Assembly: GCA_902558435.1 (NCBI GenBank)
Contig: CACEDU010000010.1
Coordinates: 1 to 32,193 of the forward strand
Direction: 5' to 3'
Source: an uncultured Pelagibacteraceae bacterium
GTDB taxonomy: Bacteria; Pseudomonadota; Alphaproteobacteria; Pelagibacterales; Pelagibacteraceae
Length of the DNA stretch: 32,193 nucleotides
Shown piece after piece: positions 8,761 through 17,614 of this stretch. Positions within the stretch are counted from its first letter, which is position 1. Each line of letters opens with the position of its first letter. The notes under the pieces are model-generated. The model ran no database searches and was not told the DNA's origin. It saw only the letters and a program-made list of their open reading frames with translations. Made by a program: the position numbers and the translations under genes.

Positions 8761-9324
8761 GTGAATGTAATTATATTTGGACCACCAGGAGCAGGTAAAG
8801 GTACACAAGCACAAAATATTGTAAATAAATTTAAACTTAATCAAGTATCAACAGGTGATCTTCTTAGAAATGAAGTAAAGAATCAAACAGACATAGGCAA
8901 AGATATAGAAAATATAATATCAAAAGGTGATTTTGCTACTGATGAAATAGTTAATGATTTAATTAAAAAAATAATTTTTGACTCTGAGAAAAAAAATAAA
9001 TTAATATTTGATGGATATCCGAGATCACTAAATCAGGCTAAGAATTTAGATTTACTATTAGAGAGTTCAAACCAAAAAATAGATTTTATTTTTTTTCTTA
9101 ACGTTAAGAAAGAAACAATAATTAAAAGAATTGAAAAAAGAAAAATGTTAGAAAAAAGATCAGATGATAACTTAAATACTATTTTAAAAAGATATGACAC
9201 ATACATGGAGACAACACGACCAGTCTTAGATTTCTATTCTACAAATCCAAATTTTTATGAAATAGATGGCGACAACGAAATAGCTGTAATATCAAGCAAA
9301 ATTGAGCAAATTCTTCAGGTTTAA
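8761..9324 (+). CDS. adk: Adenylate kinase, short-LID form
   Basis: Adk catalyses AMP + ATP to 2 ADP and balances adenylate energy charge. The 187-residue product has the P-loop GPPGAGKGTQA (residues 7-17), the AMP-binding TGDLLRNEV and the FDGYPRSLNQAK motif (normally DGFPR). The LID is the short type (KRSDDNLNTILKRYDTY) without a zinc-binding cysteine set. The start codon is GTG at 8761, chosen because it places the P-loop at its normal distance from the N-terminus. It follows secY as in most proteobacteria. A 55-base gap then precedes rpsM. Confidence 0.96.
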   Translation: MNVIIFGPPGAGKGTQAQNIVNKFKLNQVSTGDLLRNEVKNQTDIGKDIENIISKGDFATDEIVNDLIKKIIFDSEKKNKLIFDGYPRSLNQAKNLDLLLESSNQKIDFIFFLNVKKETIIKRIEKRKMLEKRSDDNLNTILKRYDTYMETTRPVLDFYSTNPNFYEIDGDNEIAVISSKIEQILQV

Positions 9325-9328
9325 GACA

Positions 9329-9356
9329 TTGACTTTAAAAGAACTTCTTATATAAA
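9329..9356 (+). promoter_or_regulatory. Probable sigma70-type promoter for rpsM-rpsK-rpoA-rplQ
   Basis: In the adk-rpsM gap, TTGACT at 9329-9334 and TATAAA at 9351-9356 are separated by 16 bases; each box matches five of six consensus bases. Transcription would start near 9363 and give a leader of about 17 bases before the rpsM ATG. This is the largest gap in the ribosomal cluster. It would let the alpha-operon genes be transcribed independently of the upstream S10/spc genes. Based on consensus matching only. Confidence 0.6.
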
Positions 9357-9379
9357 AGGCTAAATTTTATCTCAATATT

Positions 9380-9763
9380 ATGGCTCGTATAGCAGGTGTA
9401 AACATACCACAGAATAAATTAGTAAGAATAGGTCTTACGTACATTTATGGCATTGGTGAAAAGAACTCTCGTGAAATTTGTAAATCATTGGATATATCTA
9501 ATACCAAAAGAGTTAATGAATTATCTGATGAAGAAATTTTGAAAATAAGAGAATTTATAGATCAAAAGTTTACTGTAGAAGGAGATTTAAGAAGGGAAAC
9601 ATCGTTGAATATAAAACGATTAATAGACTTAGCATCATATCGAGGATCTAGACATAGAAAGAAACTTCCAGTTAGAGGACAAAGAACAAGATGCAATGCT
9701 CGTACTCGAAAAGGTAAAGCAATCGCAATTGCTGGTAAAAAATTAACTCCATTAAAAAAATAA
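9380..9763 (+). CDS. rpsM: 30S ribosomal protein S13
   Basis: S13 forms the intersubunit bridge B1 and contacts P-site tRNA with its basic tail. The 127 residues start [21 protein letters not shown]. They contain the H2TH-like helices and end with the signature [25 protein letters not shown]. No Shine-Dalgarno sequence is evident before the ATG, which lies in an AT-rich leader. rpsK follows after one base. Confidence 0.96.
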   Translation: MARIAGVNIPQNKLVRIGLTYIYGIGEKNSREICKSLDISNTKRVNELSDEEILKIREFIDQKFTVEGDLRRETSLNIKRLIDLASYRGSRHRKKLPVRGQRTRCNARTRKGKAIAIAGKKLTPLKK

Positions 9764-9764
9764 C

Positions 9765-10208
9765 ATGCCAAAAGATAAAATTGAAAATAAAGATCAAACA
9801 AAAGAAACATCCAATAAGCCAAAAAAAAGCTCTTATTCAAAAAAAAAGAAAAATAAAAAAAATATTTTAAATGGAATTGCATATGTGCAATCAACTTTTA
9901 ACAATACAATTGTTTCAATAGCTGATACGAATGGAAATGTAATATCCTGGGCTTCTGCAGGACAAAAAGGTTTTAAAGGTTCAAGAAAATCTACTCCTTA
10001 TGCTGCTCAAGTTGCAGCTGACTCAGCAGCAGTTAAAGCTTTAGAAGTTGGTATGAAAATTTTATCTGTTGAAGTTAAAGGTCCTGGATCTGGACGTGAA
10101 ACCGCATTAAGAGCCTTACAAGCAAGAGGATTTAAAATTATTTCAATTAAAGACACAACACCAATGCCACATAATGGTGCAAGACCACCAAAGAAAAGGA
10201 GAGTATAA
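9765..10208 (+). CDS. rpsK: 30S ribosomal protein S11 with long basic N-terminal extension
   Basis: S11 forms part of the platform near the mRNA exit. The 147-residue product has the core from about residue 36 ([17 protein letters not shown]...) through [17 protein letters not shown] to [13 protein letters not shown]. The usual cysteine of the HNGCRPPK motif is alanine here. The first 35 residues are a low-complexity Lys/Asn/Ser tail with a KKKKNKK run, longer than in E. coli S11 (129 residues). Its stop overlaps the rpoA start by one base. Confidence 0.96.
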   Translation: MPKDKIENKDQTKETSNKPKKSSYSKKKKNKKNILNGIAYVQSTFNNTIVSIADTNGNVISWASAGQKGFKGSRKSTPYAAQVAADSAAVKALEVGMKILSVEVKGPGSGRETALRALQARGFKIISIKDTTPMPHNGARPPKKRRV

Positions 10209-11236
10209 TGGAATCAACTGAAGTTAATATCAAAAACTGGAAATCATTAATAAAACCACCTAAGCTTGATGTAAATTTAAGTGAAGATAAATCTTACGCA
10301 AAAATAATAGCTGAGCCTTTAGAGAAAGGATATGGATTAACATTGGGTAATTCTTTAAGAAGGATACTTTTGTCTTCAATTAGAGGAACTGCAGTAACAG
10401 CAATTCAAATAGACGGAGTTTTACATGAATTTACTTCAATAAAAGGTGTAAGAGAAGACGTTACAGATATTGTATTAAATGTAAAGTCTCTTGCTTTAAA
10501 AAGTGACTCTGAAAACACAAACAAGCTTATCTTAGATGCTAAGGGACCAGGTGAAATAAAAGCATCAAATATAGTCACACCTCCAGATATCGAAATCTTA
10601 AACCCAGATTTAGTTATATGTAATTTAGATGAAAACACAAACTTTCACATGGAAATGATGGTAGGAAATGGCAAAGGTTATGTTTCTGCAGACATGAATA
10701 AACCTGAAGAACCGCCATTAGGATTAATTCCAATAGACTCATTATTTAGTCCTGTAAAAAAAGTTTCATATTCAATAAGTACAGCTAGGGAAGGTAAGGC
10801 CTTAGACTACGATAAACTTACAATGGAGGTTGAAACTAATGGTTCAATTTCAGCCGAAGATGCTGTGGCTTATTCTGCCAGAATTTTTCAAGATCAACTT
10901 GGTATGTTTGTTAACTTTGACGAACCACAAGAGGTTATTGTAAGAGAACAACCATCAGAGCCTGAATTTAATAAAAACTTATTAAGAAAAGTTGATGAAT
11001 TAGAACTTTCTGTACGATCAATGAATTGTCTAAAAAATGATAATATTATTTATATTGGTGATCTAGTTCAAAAATCAGAAGGAGAAATGCTAAGAACACC
11101 AAATTTTGGTAGAAAATCACTTAATGAGATAAAAGAAGTTTTAACAGGCATGTCGCTATATTTAGGAATGGAAATACCAAATTGGCCACCAGATAACATT
11201 GCTGAATTATCAAAAAAACTTGAGGAAGCTATTTAA
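10208..11236 (+). CDS. rpoA: DNA-directed RNA polymerase subunit alpha
   Basis: Alpha dimerises to nucleate RNA polymerase assembly, and its C-terminal domain contacts UP elements and activators. It is 342 residues. The N-terminal domain carries [17 protein letters not shown] (about residues 43-59) and [13 protein letters not shown]; the linker is followed by the C-terminal domain near 255-325 with [16 protein letters not shown] and the [12 protein letters not shown] helix. It is joined to rpsK and rplQ by TAATG overlaps, the standard alpha-operon arrangement. Confidence 0.98.
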   Translation: MESTEVNIKNWKSLIKPPKLDVNLSEDKSYAKIIAEPLEKGYGLTLGNSLRRILLSSIRGTAVTAIQIDGVLHEFTSIKGVREDVTDIVLNVKSLALKSDSENTNKLILDAKGPGEIKASNIVTPPDIEILNPDLVICNLDENTNFHMEMMVGNGKGYVSADMNKPEEPPLGLIPIDSLFSPVKKVSYSISTAREGKALDYDKLTMEVETNGSISAEDAVAYSARIFQDQLGMFVNFDEPQEVIVREQPSEPEFNKNLLRKVDELELSVRSMNCLKNDNIIYIGDLVQKSEGEMLRTPNFGRKSLNEIKEVLTGMSLYLGMEIPNWPPDNIAELSKKLEEAI

Positions 11237-11679
11237 TGAGACATAAATTTGGTTACAAAAAATTAAATAGAACTTCAGAGCATAGAAAGGCGTTAATAAA
11301 AAATATGCTTAATTCACTTGTAAAATATGAACAAATTACAACGACACTTCCAAAAGCAAAGGTTTTAAAACCACAAGCTGACAAATTGATAACATTAGGC
11401 AAAAAAGATACACTTCAGAATACTAGAACTTTAATATCAAAACTTCAGGACGAGAGTTCAGCAAGTAAAATACGTAAAACTTTATCAAAAAGATATCTAA
11501 ATAGAAAAGGTGGATATACGAGAATTATAAAAGCCGGCTTTAGATATGGGGATAACGCCCCAATGGCAGTTATAGAATTTGTAGATCGAGATGTTGAGGC
11601 TAAAAGAGTAGACAAAAAGAAAAAAGACAAAACTAAAGAAATACCAAAAACTGAAGAAAATAAACAAGCTAACGCTTAA
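11236..11679 (+). CDS. rplQ: 50S ribosomal protein L17
   Basis: L17 sits near the exit tunnel on the solvent side. The 147 residues begin [20 protein letters not shown] (family pattern MRHRxxGRKLNRTSSHRxAM) and include the core QITTTLPKAKVLKPQADKLIT and GGYTRIIKAGFRYGDNAPMAVIEF. The last 25 or so residues form a charged, lysine-rich tail beyond the usual 117-127. It is the last gene of the ribosomal cluster; 24 AT-rich bases follow before rluC with no clear terminator hairpin. Confidence 0.96.
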   Translation: MRHKFGYKKLNRTSEHRKALIKNMLNSLVKYEQITTTLPKAKVLKPQADKLITLGKKDTLQNTRTLISKLQDESSASKIRKTLSKRYLNRKGGYTRIIKAGFRYGDNAPMAVIEFVDRDVEAKRVDKKKKDKTKEIPKTEENKQANA

Positions 11680-11703
11680 TTTTAAATTCCATATTTTGAT
11701 AAA

Positions 11704-12612
11704 ATGAAAAAATCAATTTATGTAGAAAAATCTCATGACGATATGAGAATTGATAGGTTCATACGCAGTCATTTGGGAAAAATGCCTCAAGGTTTAATTG
11801 AAAAAAACTTAAGAAATGGAAAATTAAAATTAAATCAAAAAAAAGTAAAAAGCTCACAAAAAGTTAAAGCTGGAGATAAACTTAACATTTATAATTTTAA
11901 TTTTGAAAAAAAAAATGAACAAAATAAAACTAAATATAATCCAAGTAATGAAATTATCAAAGAAAACGAGGATTTAATAATTGAAAATAATGACAATTTT
12001 CTTGTTATTAACAAACAATCTGGCATTTCAGTCCAAGGTGGCACAAAATCTAAAAAAAATATTATAGATATATTTTCAAAAAGCGACCTATTTAGAGATA
12101 CAAAACCTTTTTCTGTACATAGATTGGATAAAGAAACATCAGGTGCATTTATAATTGCAAAAAACAGAGAAACTGCACAATTGCTCACGTCACTTTTCAG
12201 ATTAAGAAAAATTTATAAAACTTACTTGGCTATATGTAATGGAGAAATGATTATAAGCAATGAAGGTTCACTAAAAGATGAATTAGTAAGATTTGAAAAA
12301 AAGAAAAAAATTATTGAAAAAGCTGAGACAAAATATGAAATTTTAGATAAAAACAATAATGCTACTTTTATCCAATTACATCCAATTACTGGAAGAAAAC
12401 ATCAATTAAGAAAACAACTGTTTAATTTAGGAAACTCAATAATTGGAGATAAAAAATATAATACAACTGACTCATCAAAAATTAGTAATAAAAATTTAAT
12501 GCTCCATTCATATGAAATAAAATTTAAAATAAATGAAAACAAATATACTTTTAAAGCAACACCACCTGATTATTTTAGGAAAATGTTAAAAGTAAAAAGA
12601 CTTAATTTTTAA
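11704..12612 (+). CDS. rluC: RluC-type 23S rRNA pseudouridine synthase
   Basis: Enzymes of this family isomerise uridine to pseudouridine in RNA; RluC acts on 23S rRNA positions 955, 2504 and 2580 in E. coli. The 302-residue product has an N-terminal S4 RNA-binding domain (about residues 12-62, [21 protein letters not shown]) and the RluA-family catalytic motif HRLDKETSG with the nucleophile Asp142. A later [14 protein letters not shown] segment is also conserved. The S4 domain pattern resembles RluC more than RluD, but target sites cannot be proved from sequence. It follows the ribosomal cluster after 24 bases and converges on lipB with an 11-base 3' overlap. Confidence 0.86.
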   Translation: MKKSIYVEKSHDDMRIDRFIRSHLGKMPQGLIEKNLRNGKLKLNQKKVKSSQKVKAGDKLNIYNFNFEKKNEQNKTKYNPSNEIIKENEDLIIENNDNFLVINKQSGISVQGGTKSKKNIIDIFSKSDLFRDTKPFSVHRLDKETSGAFIIAKNRETAQLLTSLFRLRKIYKTYLAICNGEMIISNEGSLKDELVRFEKKKKIIEKAETKYEILDKNNNATFIQLHPITGRKHQLRKQLFNLGNSIIGDKKYNTTDSSKISNKNLMLHSYEIKFKINENKYTFKATPPDYFRKMLKVKRLNF

Positions 12613-13225
12613 TATTAAATAAAAAATTCTTTATTAAATTATCTTCGATATTTTTATAGTTTTGTTTTTTGATTTTATTTAAACTTGTAACTCCTCTGTC
12701 TTTAATTCCACAAGGAACTATCTTTTTGTATACATCTAGATTATTAGATATGTTTAACGCAAAACCATGATAAGCAATCCATTTTTTTACTTTTATTCCT
12801 ATTGCAGCAATTTTATCTACTTTACCAGATTTGTGTTTAAACCAAATTCCAATATTTTTTCTATCTGCAAAACTACTAATATTGTAATGTTTAAGAGTAT
12901 CTATAATTGTTTTTTCAATACCAGTTATTAATTTTTTGATGTTTTTTCCTCTTTTATTTAAATCGATAACAAAATAAAAAATTAATTGACCCGGTCCATG
13001 GTAAGTTATTTTACCACCTCTATTTGTTTTAACAAAATTTATTGATTTGTCTAAAATTTCACTATTATTAAAACTTGTTCCCCCAGTATATATTTCTTCA
13101 TGCTCTAGTATCCATATTAATTCTTTACTATTATTAAGCCTGATTTGCTCTAATTTCTTTTCAAGTTCGATTATTGCAGATTTATATTTTATTGGTTTTA
13201 CTGACTTTTTGATCTCTATCATCAT
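12602..13225 (-). CDS. lipB: Octanoyl-[ACP]:protein octanoyltransferase LipB
   Basis: LipB moves octanoate from acyl carrier protein to the lipoyl domains of 2-oxoacid dehydrogenases and GcvH, the first step of lipoate synthesis; LipA then inserts sulfur. The 207-residue product shows [16 protein letters not shown] (residues 69-84), the catalytic Lys in KIAAIGIK (Lys138) and the catalytic Cys172 in [14 protein letters not shown]. These match the Lys/Cys pair of the family in type and spacing. The start is ATG at 13225, with a second ATG directly after it. It is divergent from mgtE, with 60 bases between, and convergent with rluC, overlapping it by 11 bases. lipA is not in the window. Confidence 0.95.
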   Translation of the reverse strand: MMIEIKKSVKPIKYKSAIIELEKKLEQIRLNNSKELIWILEHEEIYTGGTSFNNSEILDKSINFVKTNRGGKITYHGPGQLIFYFVIDLNKRGKNIKKLITGIEKTIIDTLKHYNISSFADRKNIGIWFKHKSGKVDKIAAIGIKVKKWIAYHGFALNISNNLDVYKKIVPCGIKDRGVTSLNKIKKQNYKNIEDNLIKNFLFNIKN

Positions 13226-13285
13226 TATAAATTTGTATTATTTCTATTTTATATTAATAGTGCCAACTAAATTATAGGTAATTTT
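13226..13285. promoter_or_regulatory. Divergent lipB/mgtE intergenic region
   Basis: These 60 AT-rich bases separate the divergent starts of lipB and mgtE, so promoters for both must lie here or inside the genes. No box pair with good spacing stands out. The region is too short for an M-box magnesium riboswitch, so control of mgtE by that known element can be excluded in this stretch. Confidence 0.4.
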
Positions 13286-14659
13286 ATGACTACAGTAAAA
13301 AAAATTAAAGATAAAAAAGTTAATTTTGAATTTAATAAAGAATTTATTAAAGTTGTCACTGATAAAATTGCCTCAAATGATGCTGAATTTATCACAAATT
13401 CATTCAATGATATGCATCCAGCCGATGCTGCTGATATTATTGAACATTTAAGTCAAAACGACAGAGAAAATTTAATTAAATTAAATAATTTTAAAGTTGA
13501 TCCTGAAGTTTTTATAGAACTAAATGAGTCAATTCAGTCTGAAATGATTGCTTATTTATCATCTGAGTCAATAGTTAACATATTAAAAAATTTAGAATCA
13601 GATGATGCTATTAAAATTTTAGAAAATGTTGATGAAAAAGATAAAAATATTATTCTTAGCTCTCTACCTCCTAAAGATAGATTTGCTTTACTTGAAAGTT
13701 TAAGTTATCCAGAAGACTCTGCTGCAAGGATAATGCAACGAGAGTTCACAGCAATACCTAACAATTGGTCAGTCGGTCAAACAATAGATTATCTAAGGGA
13801 AAATAAAGAGCTTCCAGAAGAATTTCTTGAAATATTTATTGTTGACCAAGAATTTAAACCTATAGGTACTGTTCCCTCATCTAGAGTATTAAGAACACCT
13901 AGAGATACTAAAATGATATCCATAATGGCAGAGTCTCAAACATTAATACCTGTAGACATGGATAAAGAGGAGGTGGGTAATTTGTTTGAAAATTATAACC
14001 TAAGTTCTGCAGCAGTTGTGGATAAGTCTGACAAACTAGTTGGAATGATTGCATATGATGATGTTTTAACTGTATTAAAAGAAGAGGCTGAAGAAGATGC
14101 TCTAAGATTGGCTGGTGTAGGCGATGAAGAAATAACTGATGGTGTAATAACAAAAACAAAAAGAAGATTTAACTGGTTACTTTTAAATTTATTTACTGCG
14201 TTTCTTGCAACATATTGTATAAGTTTATTTGGAGCTACGATTGAACAAATGGTAGTACTTGCTTTTTTAATGCCAATTGTTGCATCAATGGGTGGTAATG
14301 CCGGCATGCAAACTTTGGCAGTTACAGTTAGATCTTTAGCAACACAAGATTTAACTAAAAATAATTTTACAAATAATATCATTAAAGAATTTAATATTGG
14401 GGTACTAAATGGATTAATTTTTGCAATTATAAGTTCAATAATTGTTTACGCTTGGTTCAATGACTCACAACTTGCTTTAATAATTTCAATATCTATGATT
14501 TTAACAATGATAGTTGCAGGACTATTTGGAATATTAATTCCAGTAACTTTAAATAAAATGAATATTGATCCAGCTATTTCATCCAGTGTTTTTGTGACAA
14601 CAATAACAGATGTAATTGGCTTTGTTTCTTTTTTAGGTGTTGGTGCTTATTTTTTATAA
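13286..14659 (+). CDS. mgtE: Magnesium transporter MgtE
   Basis: MgtE is a Mg2+-gated channel of the inner membrane. The 457-residue protein has the full architecture: an N-terminal superhelical domain (about residues 30-135, with DMHPADAADIIEHL), a pair of CBS domains (about 140-265) and a C-terminal membrane domain of about five helices from residue 295. The pore motif PIVASMGGNAGMQT (about residues 330-343) is the family hallmark. It is divergent from lipB. It ends directly against panC (convergent, no spacer), with no terminator visible. Confidence 0.95.
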   Translation: MTTVKKIKDKKVNFEFNKEFIKVVTDKIASNDAEFITNSFNDMHPADAADIIEHLSQNDRENLIKLNNFKVDPEVFIELNESIQSEMIAYLSSESIVNILKNLESDDAIKILENVDEKDKNIILSSLPPKDRFALLESLSYPEDSAARIMQREFTAIPNNWSVGQTIDYLRENKELPEEFLEIFIVDQEFKPIGTVPSSRVLRTPRDTKMISIMAESQTLIPVDMDKEEVGNLFENYNLSSAAVVDKSDKLVGMIAYDDVLTVLKEEAEEDALRLAGVGDEEITDGVITKTKRRFNWLLLNLFTAFLATYCISLFGATIEQMVVLAFLMPIVASMGGNAGMQTLAVTVRSLATQDLTKNNFTNNIIKEFNIGVLNGLIFAIISSIIVYAWFNDSQLALIISISMILTMIVAGLFGILIPVTLNKMNIDPAISSSVFVTTITDVIGFVSFLGVGAYFL

Positions 14660-15472
14660 TTAGAAATTATCAATTAATCTAATTTTATTAATATTATAAG
14701 CCACAAAAAGTCTAAATTTATTTTTAAAATTATTTAGCTTAAGGTTCTTTTCATCTCTAAACTCTAAATAGTCTACTTTAATTTCAAACTTTTTCTCAAG
14801 CTCTTTTTTAAAATCAGACAAGTTTAAATTTGATTTTGTTGAGTATAATTCAGATTTATTTTTTATTTTAATAAGAAATTTTGCAATTTGAGAAGCTTTT
14901 TGAAGAAATTTTTTATTAAGCAATTTGTTCCTTGTAGATAATGCAATTTTATTAGCTGTACGTATTGTTGGACAAGAATTTATTCGAGCATTGAATTTCT
15001 TGGATAAAAATTTTCTAATTAAAAATATTTGTTGGAAGTCCTTTTCTCCCATAAATAAATCTTTTGATTTTATGATTAACATCAATCTGTTCATAACATT
15101 AAGTACACCCTCAAAGTGACCTGTTCTAAATTTTGCACACAATATTTTATCCTTTTTTTTTAAAACAAACCTTGTAGCTTTAAATTTATAAATATCATTT
15201 ATTTTAGGAATGAATAAGTAGTCTACATTTAATTTTTTTAATGAAATTATATCTTTTTTTATATTTCTCGGATATTTCTTATAGTCACTTTTTTTGTTAA
15301 ATTGTGTTGGATTAACAAAAATACTAACTATAGTTTTACTCTTTTTCTTTTGTGAAGCTTTAATTAAAGATTTATGACCCATATGTATTCCACCCATGGT
15401 AGGCACAAATCCAATATTTTTATAGTCTTTAATCTCTTTATTTAATTCAAAAATACTTGTAATTATTTTCAT
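14660..15472 (-). CDS. panC: Pantoate--beta-alanine ligase (pantothenate synthetase)
   Basis: PanC condenses pantoate and beta-alanine with ATP to give pantothenate, precursor of coenzyme A. The 270-residue product keeps the ATP-binding PTMGGIHMGH (residues 24-33, HxGH-type), SIFVNPTQF and the YPRNIKKD region. It also has the active-site TGHFEGVLNVMNRL, MGEKDFQQIFLIR and a KMSKS-like ALSTRN loop. It is somewhat shorter and more lysine-rich than the usual 280-290 residues, but no key segment is missing. It stands alone without panB or panE. It is convergent with mgtE and divergent from galU (34-base gap). Confidence 0.93.
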   Translation of the reverse strand: MKIITSIFELNKEIKDYKNIGFVPTMGGIHMGHKSLIKASQKKKSKTIVSIFVNPTQFNKKSDYKKYPRNIKKDIISLKKLNVDYLFIPKINDIYKFKATRFVLKKKDKILCAKFRTGHFEGVLNVMNRLMLIIKSKDLFMGEKDFQQIFLIRKFLSKKFNARINSCPTIRTANKIALSTRNKLLNKKFLQKASQIAKFLIKIKNKSELYSTKSNLNLSDFKKELEKKFEIKVDYLEFRDEKNLKLNNFKNKFRLFVAYNINKIRLIDNF

Positions 15473-15506
15473 TTTTAAAATATAAGTTTATAAATAAATT
15501 ATCTAG

Positions 15507-16322
15507 ATGATTAAACAAGCTATAATACCTCTTGCTGGATTAGGTACAAGACTTTTGCCCTTAACCAGTGTTTTTGCAAAAGAACTATTGCCAATAAATG
15601 GTAAGCCAGGTATTGAATATATATTAGATGAATGCATAGATGCTGGAATTACTGAAATTATTTTTATTATCTCAAAAAAAAAAGAGATGATAAAAAAGTA
15701 TTTTTATAATGATAATTTTTATAAATCTCTAATAAAAAAGAAAAAAGACCCAAGAATTATTAAAGAATATAAAAAAATTTTAAAATATAAAAAAAAAATT
15801 AAATTTGTTTATCAAAACAAACCATTAGGAACAGGAGATGCTGTTCTAAAGACAAGAAAATTTATTAGAAATAATTATTTTTTAATGCTTCTTCCAGATG
15901 ATTTAATTATGAAAAAGAATTGTTCAAAGGAAATGATAAGACTGCATAAAAAACATAAAGCTTCAATTATGGCAAGTATGACAGTAAAAAAAAACAATGT
16001 TAATCGTTGGGGTATATATTCTGTAGCTTCAAAACTAGATAAGAGAAATTTTGTAATATCCGATGTAATTGAAAAACCCACTGTTAAAGAAGCTCCTTCT
16101 AAAAATGCAGTAATTGGTAGGTATATATTAAGTAAAAATATATTTAAAATTCTTAAAAAACAAAAAAAGGGAAAAGGTGGTGAGATACATATCACAGACT
16201 CAATTAAAACTATGATTCATAATAAATCTTTGTTTATTGGTCATAAATTTTCAGGAAAATATTTAGATTGTGGTTCTATGCATGGATATATTAAATCAAC
16301 TTTTGAGATAGCCAAATTATGA
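15507..16322 (+). CDS. galU: UTP--glucose-1-phosphate uridylyltransferase
   Basis: GalU makes UDP-glucose from glucose-1-phosphate and UTP. The 271-residue protein opens with the nucleotidyltransferase motif PLAGLGTRLLPLTSVFAKELLP (about residues 8-29). It has NKPLGTGDAVL and LPDDLI for nucleotide and metal binding, VIEKP in the sugar-binding part and KYLDCGSMHGYI near the end, all typical of GalU. It overlaps the next gene by four bases (ATGA), and the two encode consecutive steps to UDP-glucuronate. Confidence 0.95.
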   Translation: MIKQAIIPLAGLGTRLLPLTSVFAKELLPINGKPGIEYILDECIDAGITEIIFIISKKKEMIKKYFYNDNFYKSLIKKKKDPRIIKEYKKILKYKKKIKFVYQNKPLGTGDAVLKTRKFIRNNYFLMLLPDDLIMKKNCSKEMIRLHKKHKASIMASMTVKKNNVNRWGIYSVASKLDKRNFVISDVIEKPTVKEAPSKNAVIGRYILSKNIFKILKKQKKGKGGEIHITDSIKTMIHNKSLFIGHKFSGKYLDCGSMHGYIKSTFEIAKL

Positions 16323-17614
16323 AAATTTGCATTATCGGTTCTGGCTATGTAGGTTTAGTCAGTGGAACATGTTTTTCAGAACTAGGAAATAAGGTTATTT
16401 GTGTTGATAATAACATACATAAAATTGAAAATCTTAAAAAAGGATTAATTCCAATATATGAACCTGGATTGGAGGAATTGGTAATAAGAAATGTTAAACA
16501 AAAAAGACTAAATTTTTCAAATGATGTAAGTACTTCAATAAGAAATTCAGACATTGTATTCATTTGTGTAGGTACTCCAACTAACAAAAATTCAAATAAA
16601 GCTAACTTAAAATATGTTTATAAAGTTGTTTCCGACATAAAAAAAAATTTGAATAAGTATAAAATTATAGTCACAAAATCTACAGTTCCTGTAACAACTG
16701 GTGATAAAATAGAGAAAATGTTATCTTCAAAAAAAAATAAAATTAAATTTGATGTTGTTTCTAATCCTGAATTTTTAAGAGAAGGTGAAGCAATCAGAGA
16801 TTTTATGTATCCTGATAGAGTTGTAATTGGAACAAATAGCAAAAAAGCCAATAATACAATGAAAAACCTTTATTTGCCTTTAATAAAGAAAACAAATAGA
16901 TATTTTCATACTTCTAGAAGAGCTGCAGAATTAATTAAATATGCTTCTAATGCTTTCTTAGCAACTAAAATTTCATTCATAAATGAAATTTCTAATCTTT
17001 GTGAAAAAACAAATATAGATGTGAAAGACATATCAGCGGGAATTGGATTAGATAATAGAATAGGTGATAGATTTTTAAGAGCTGGACCTGGGTACGGTGG
17101 TTCCTGTTTTCCAAAAGATACAAGAGCTTTAGTTGAAACCTCAAAGCAATTTAAAACAAACTTATCAATTGTGAAAAGTGTCATTAATTCAAATAGTTCA
17201 AGATACAAAATTTTGCTAAATAAGATAAAAAAAATTATGAATAATAATTTTAAGCGAAAGAATATTACTTTTTTAGGAGTTACATTTAAACCTGAGACAG
17301 ACGATATGAGAGAGGCTGCTTCTTTAAAATTAATACCCTACCTAATAAATAAAGGTTCTAATGTTTCTTATTATGAACCTACGGGAATGAAAGGTGATTT
17401 TAATAATAAAAAAGTAAAATATATAAATAATATTAAATTAGCCTGTAAAAAAGCTGATTTGATTATAATACACACTGAATGGAATGAATTTAAACAACTA
17501 AATTTTAAAAAAATTAGCAATAGAAAAAATTATAAAATATATGATTTAAGAAACTTATATTCTCCAGTAAAAATGAAAAAAAATAAAATTAATTATTTTT
17601 GTATAGGAAGATAG
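16319..17614 (+). CDS. ugd: UDP-glucose 6-dehydrogenase
   Basis: The enzyme oxidises UDP-glucose to UDP-glucuronate with two NAD+. The 431-residue product has the N-terminal Rossmann motif GSGYVG (residues 7-12), CVGTPTN near 83-89 and TKSTVPVTTGD. It has the central NPEFLREGEAIRDF, the catalytic cysteine Cys263 in GPGYGGSCFPKDTRAL, and the C-terminal domain starting FLGVTFKPETDDMREA. All catalytic positions are intact and the length is normal. Translational overlap with galU makes the pair a dedicated UDP-glucuronate module. It abuts the convergent RidA-family gene with no spacer. Confidence 0.96.
   Translation: MKICIIGSGYVGLVSGTCFSELGNKVICVDNNIHKIENLKKGLIPIYEPGLEELVIRNVKQKRLNFSNDVSTSIRNSDIVFICVGTPTNKNSNKANLKYVYKVVSDIKKNLNKYKIIVTKSTVPVTTGDKIEKMLSSKKNKIKFDVVSNPEFLREGEAIRDFMYPDRVVIGTNSKKANNTMKNLYLPLIKKTNRYFHTSRRAAELIKYASNAFLATKISFINEISNLCEKTNIDVKDISAGIGLDNRIGDRFLRAGPGYGGSCFPKDTRALVETSKQFKTNLSIVKSVINSNSSRYKILLNKIKKIMNNNFKRKNITFLGVTFKPETDDMREAASLKLIPYLINKGSNVSYYEPTGMKGDFNNKKVKYINNIKLACKKADLIIIHTEWNEFKQLNFKKISNRKNYKIYDLRNLYSPVKMKKNKINYFCIGR

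Noticed and set aside
11680..11703. Terminator after the ribosomal cluster
   Set aside because: The 24 bases are AT-rich without a stem, so no terminator can be supported.
13226..13285. Possible Mg2+ riboswitch before mgtE
   Set aside because: Only 60 bases lie between the divergent starts, too short for an M-box, and no fitting structure was seen.
13908..14382. Antisense open frames inside mgtE
   Set aside because: They overlap a complete MgtE with its pore motif, and the translations are leucine/proline/histidine or serine-rich shadow sequence.
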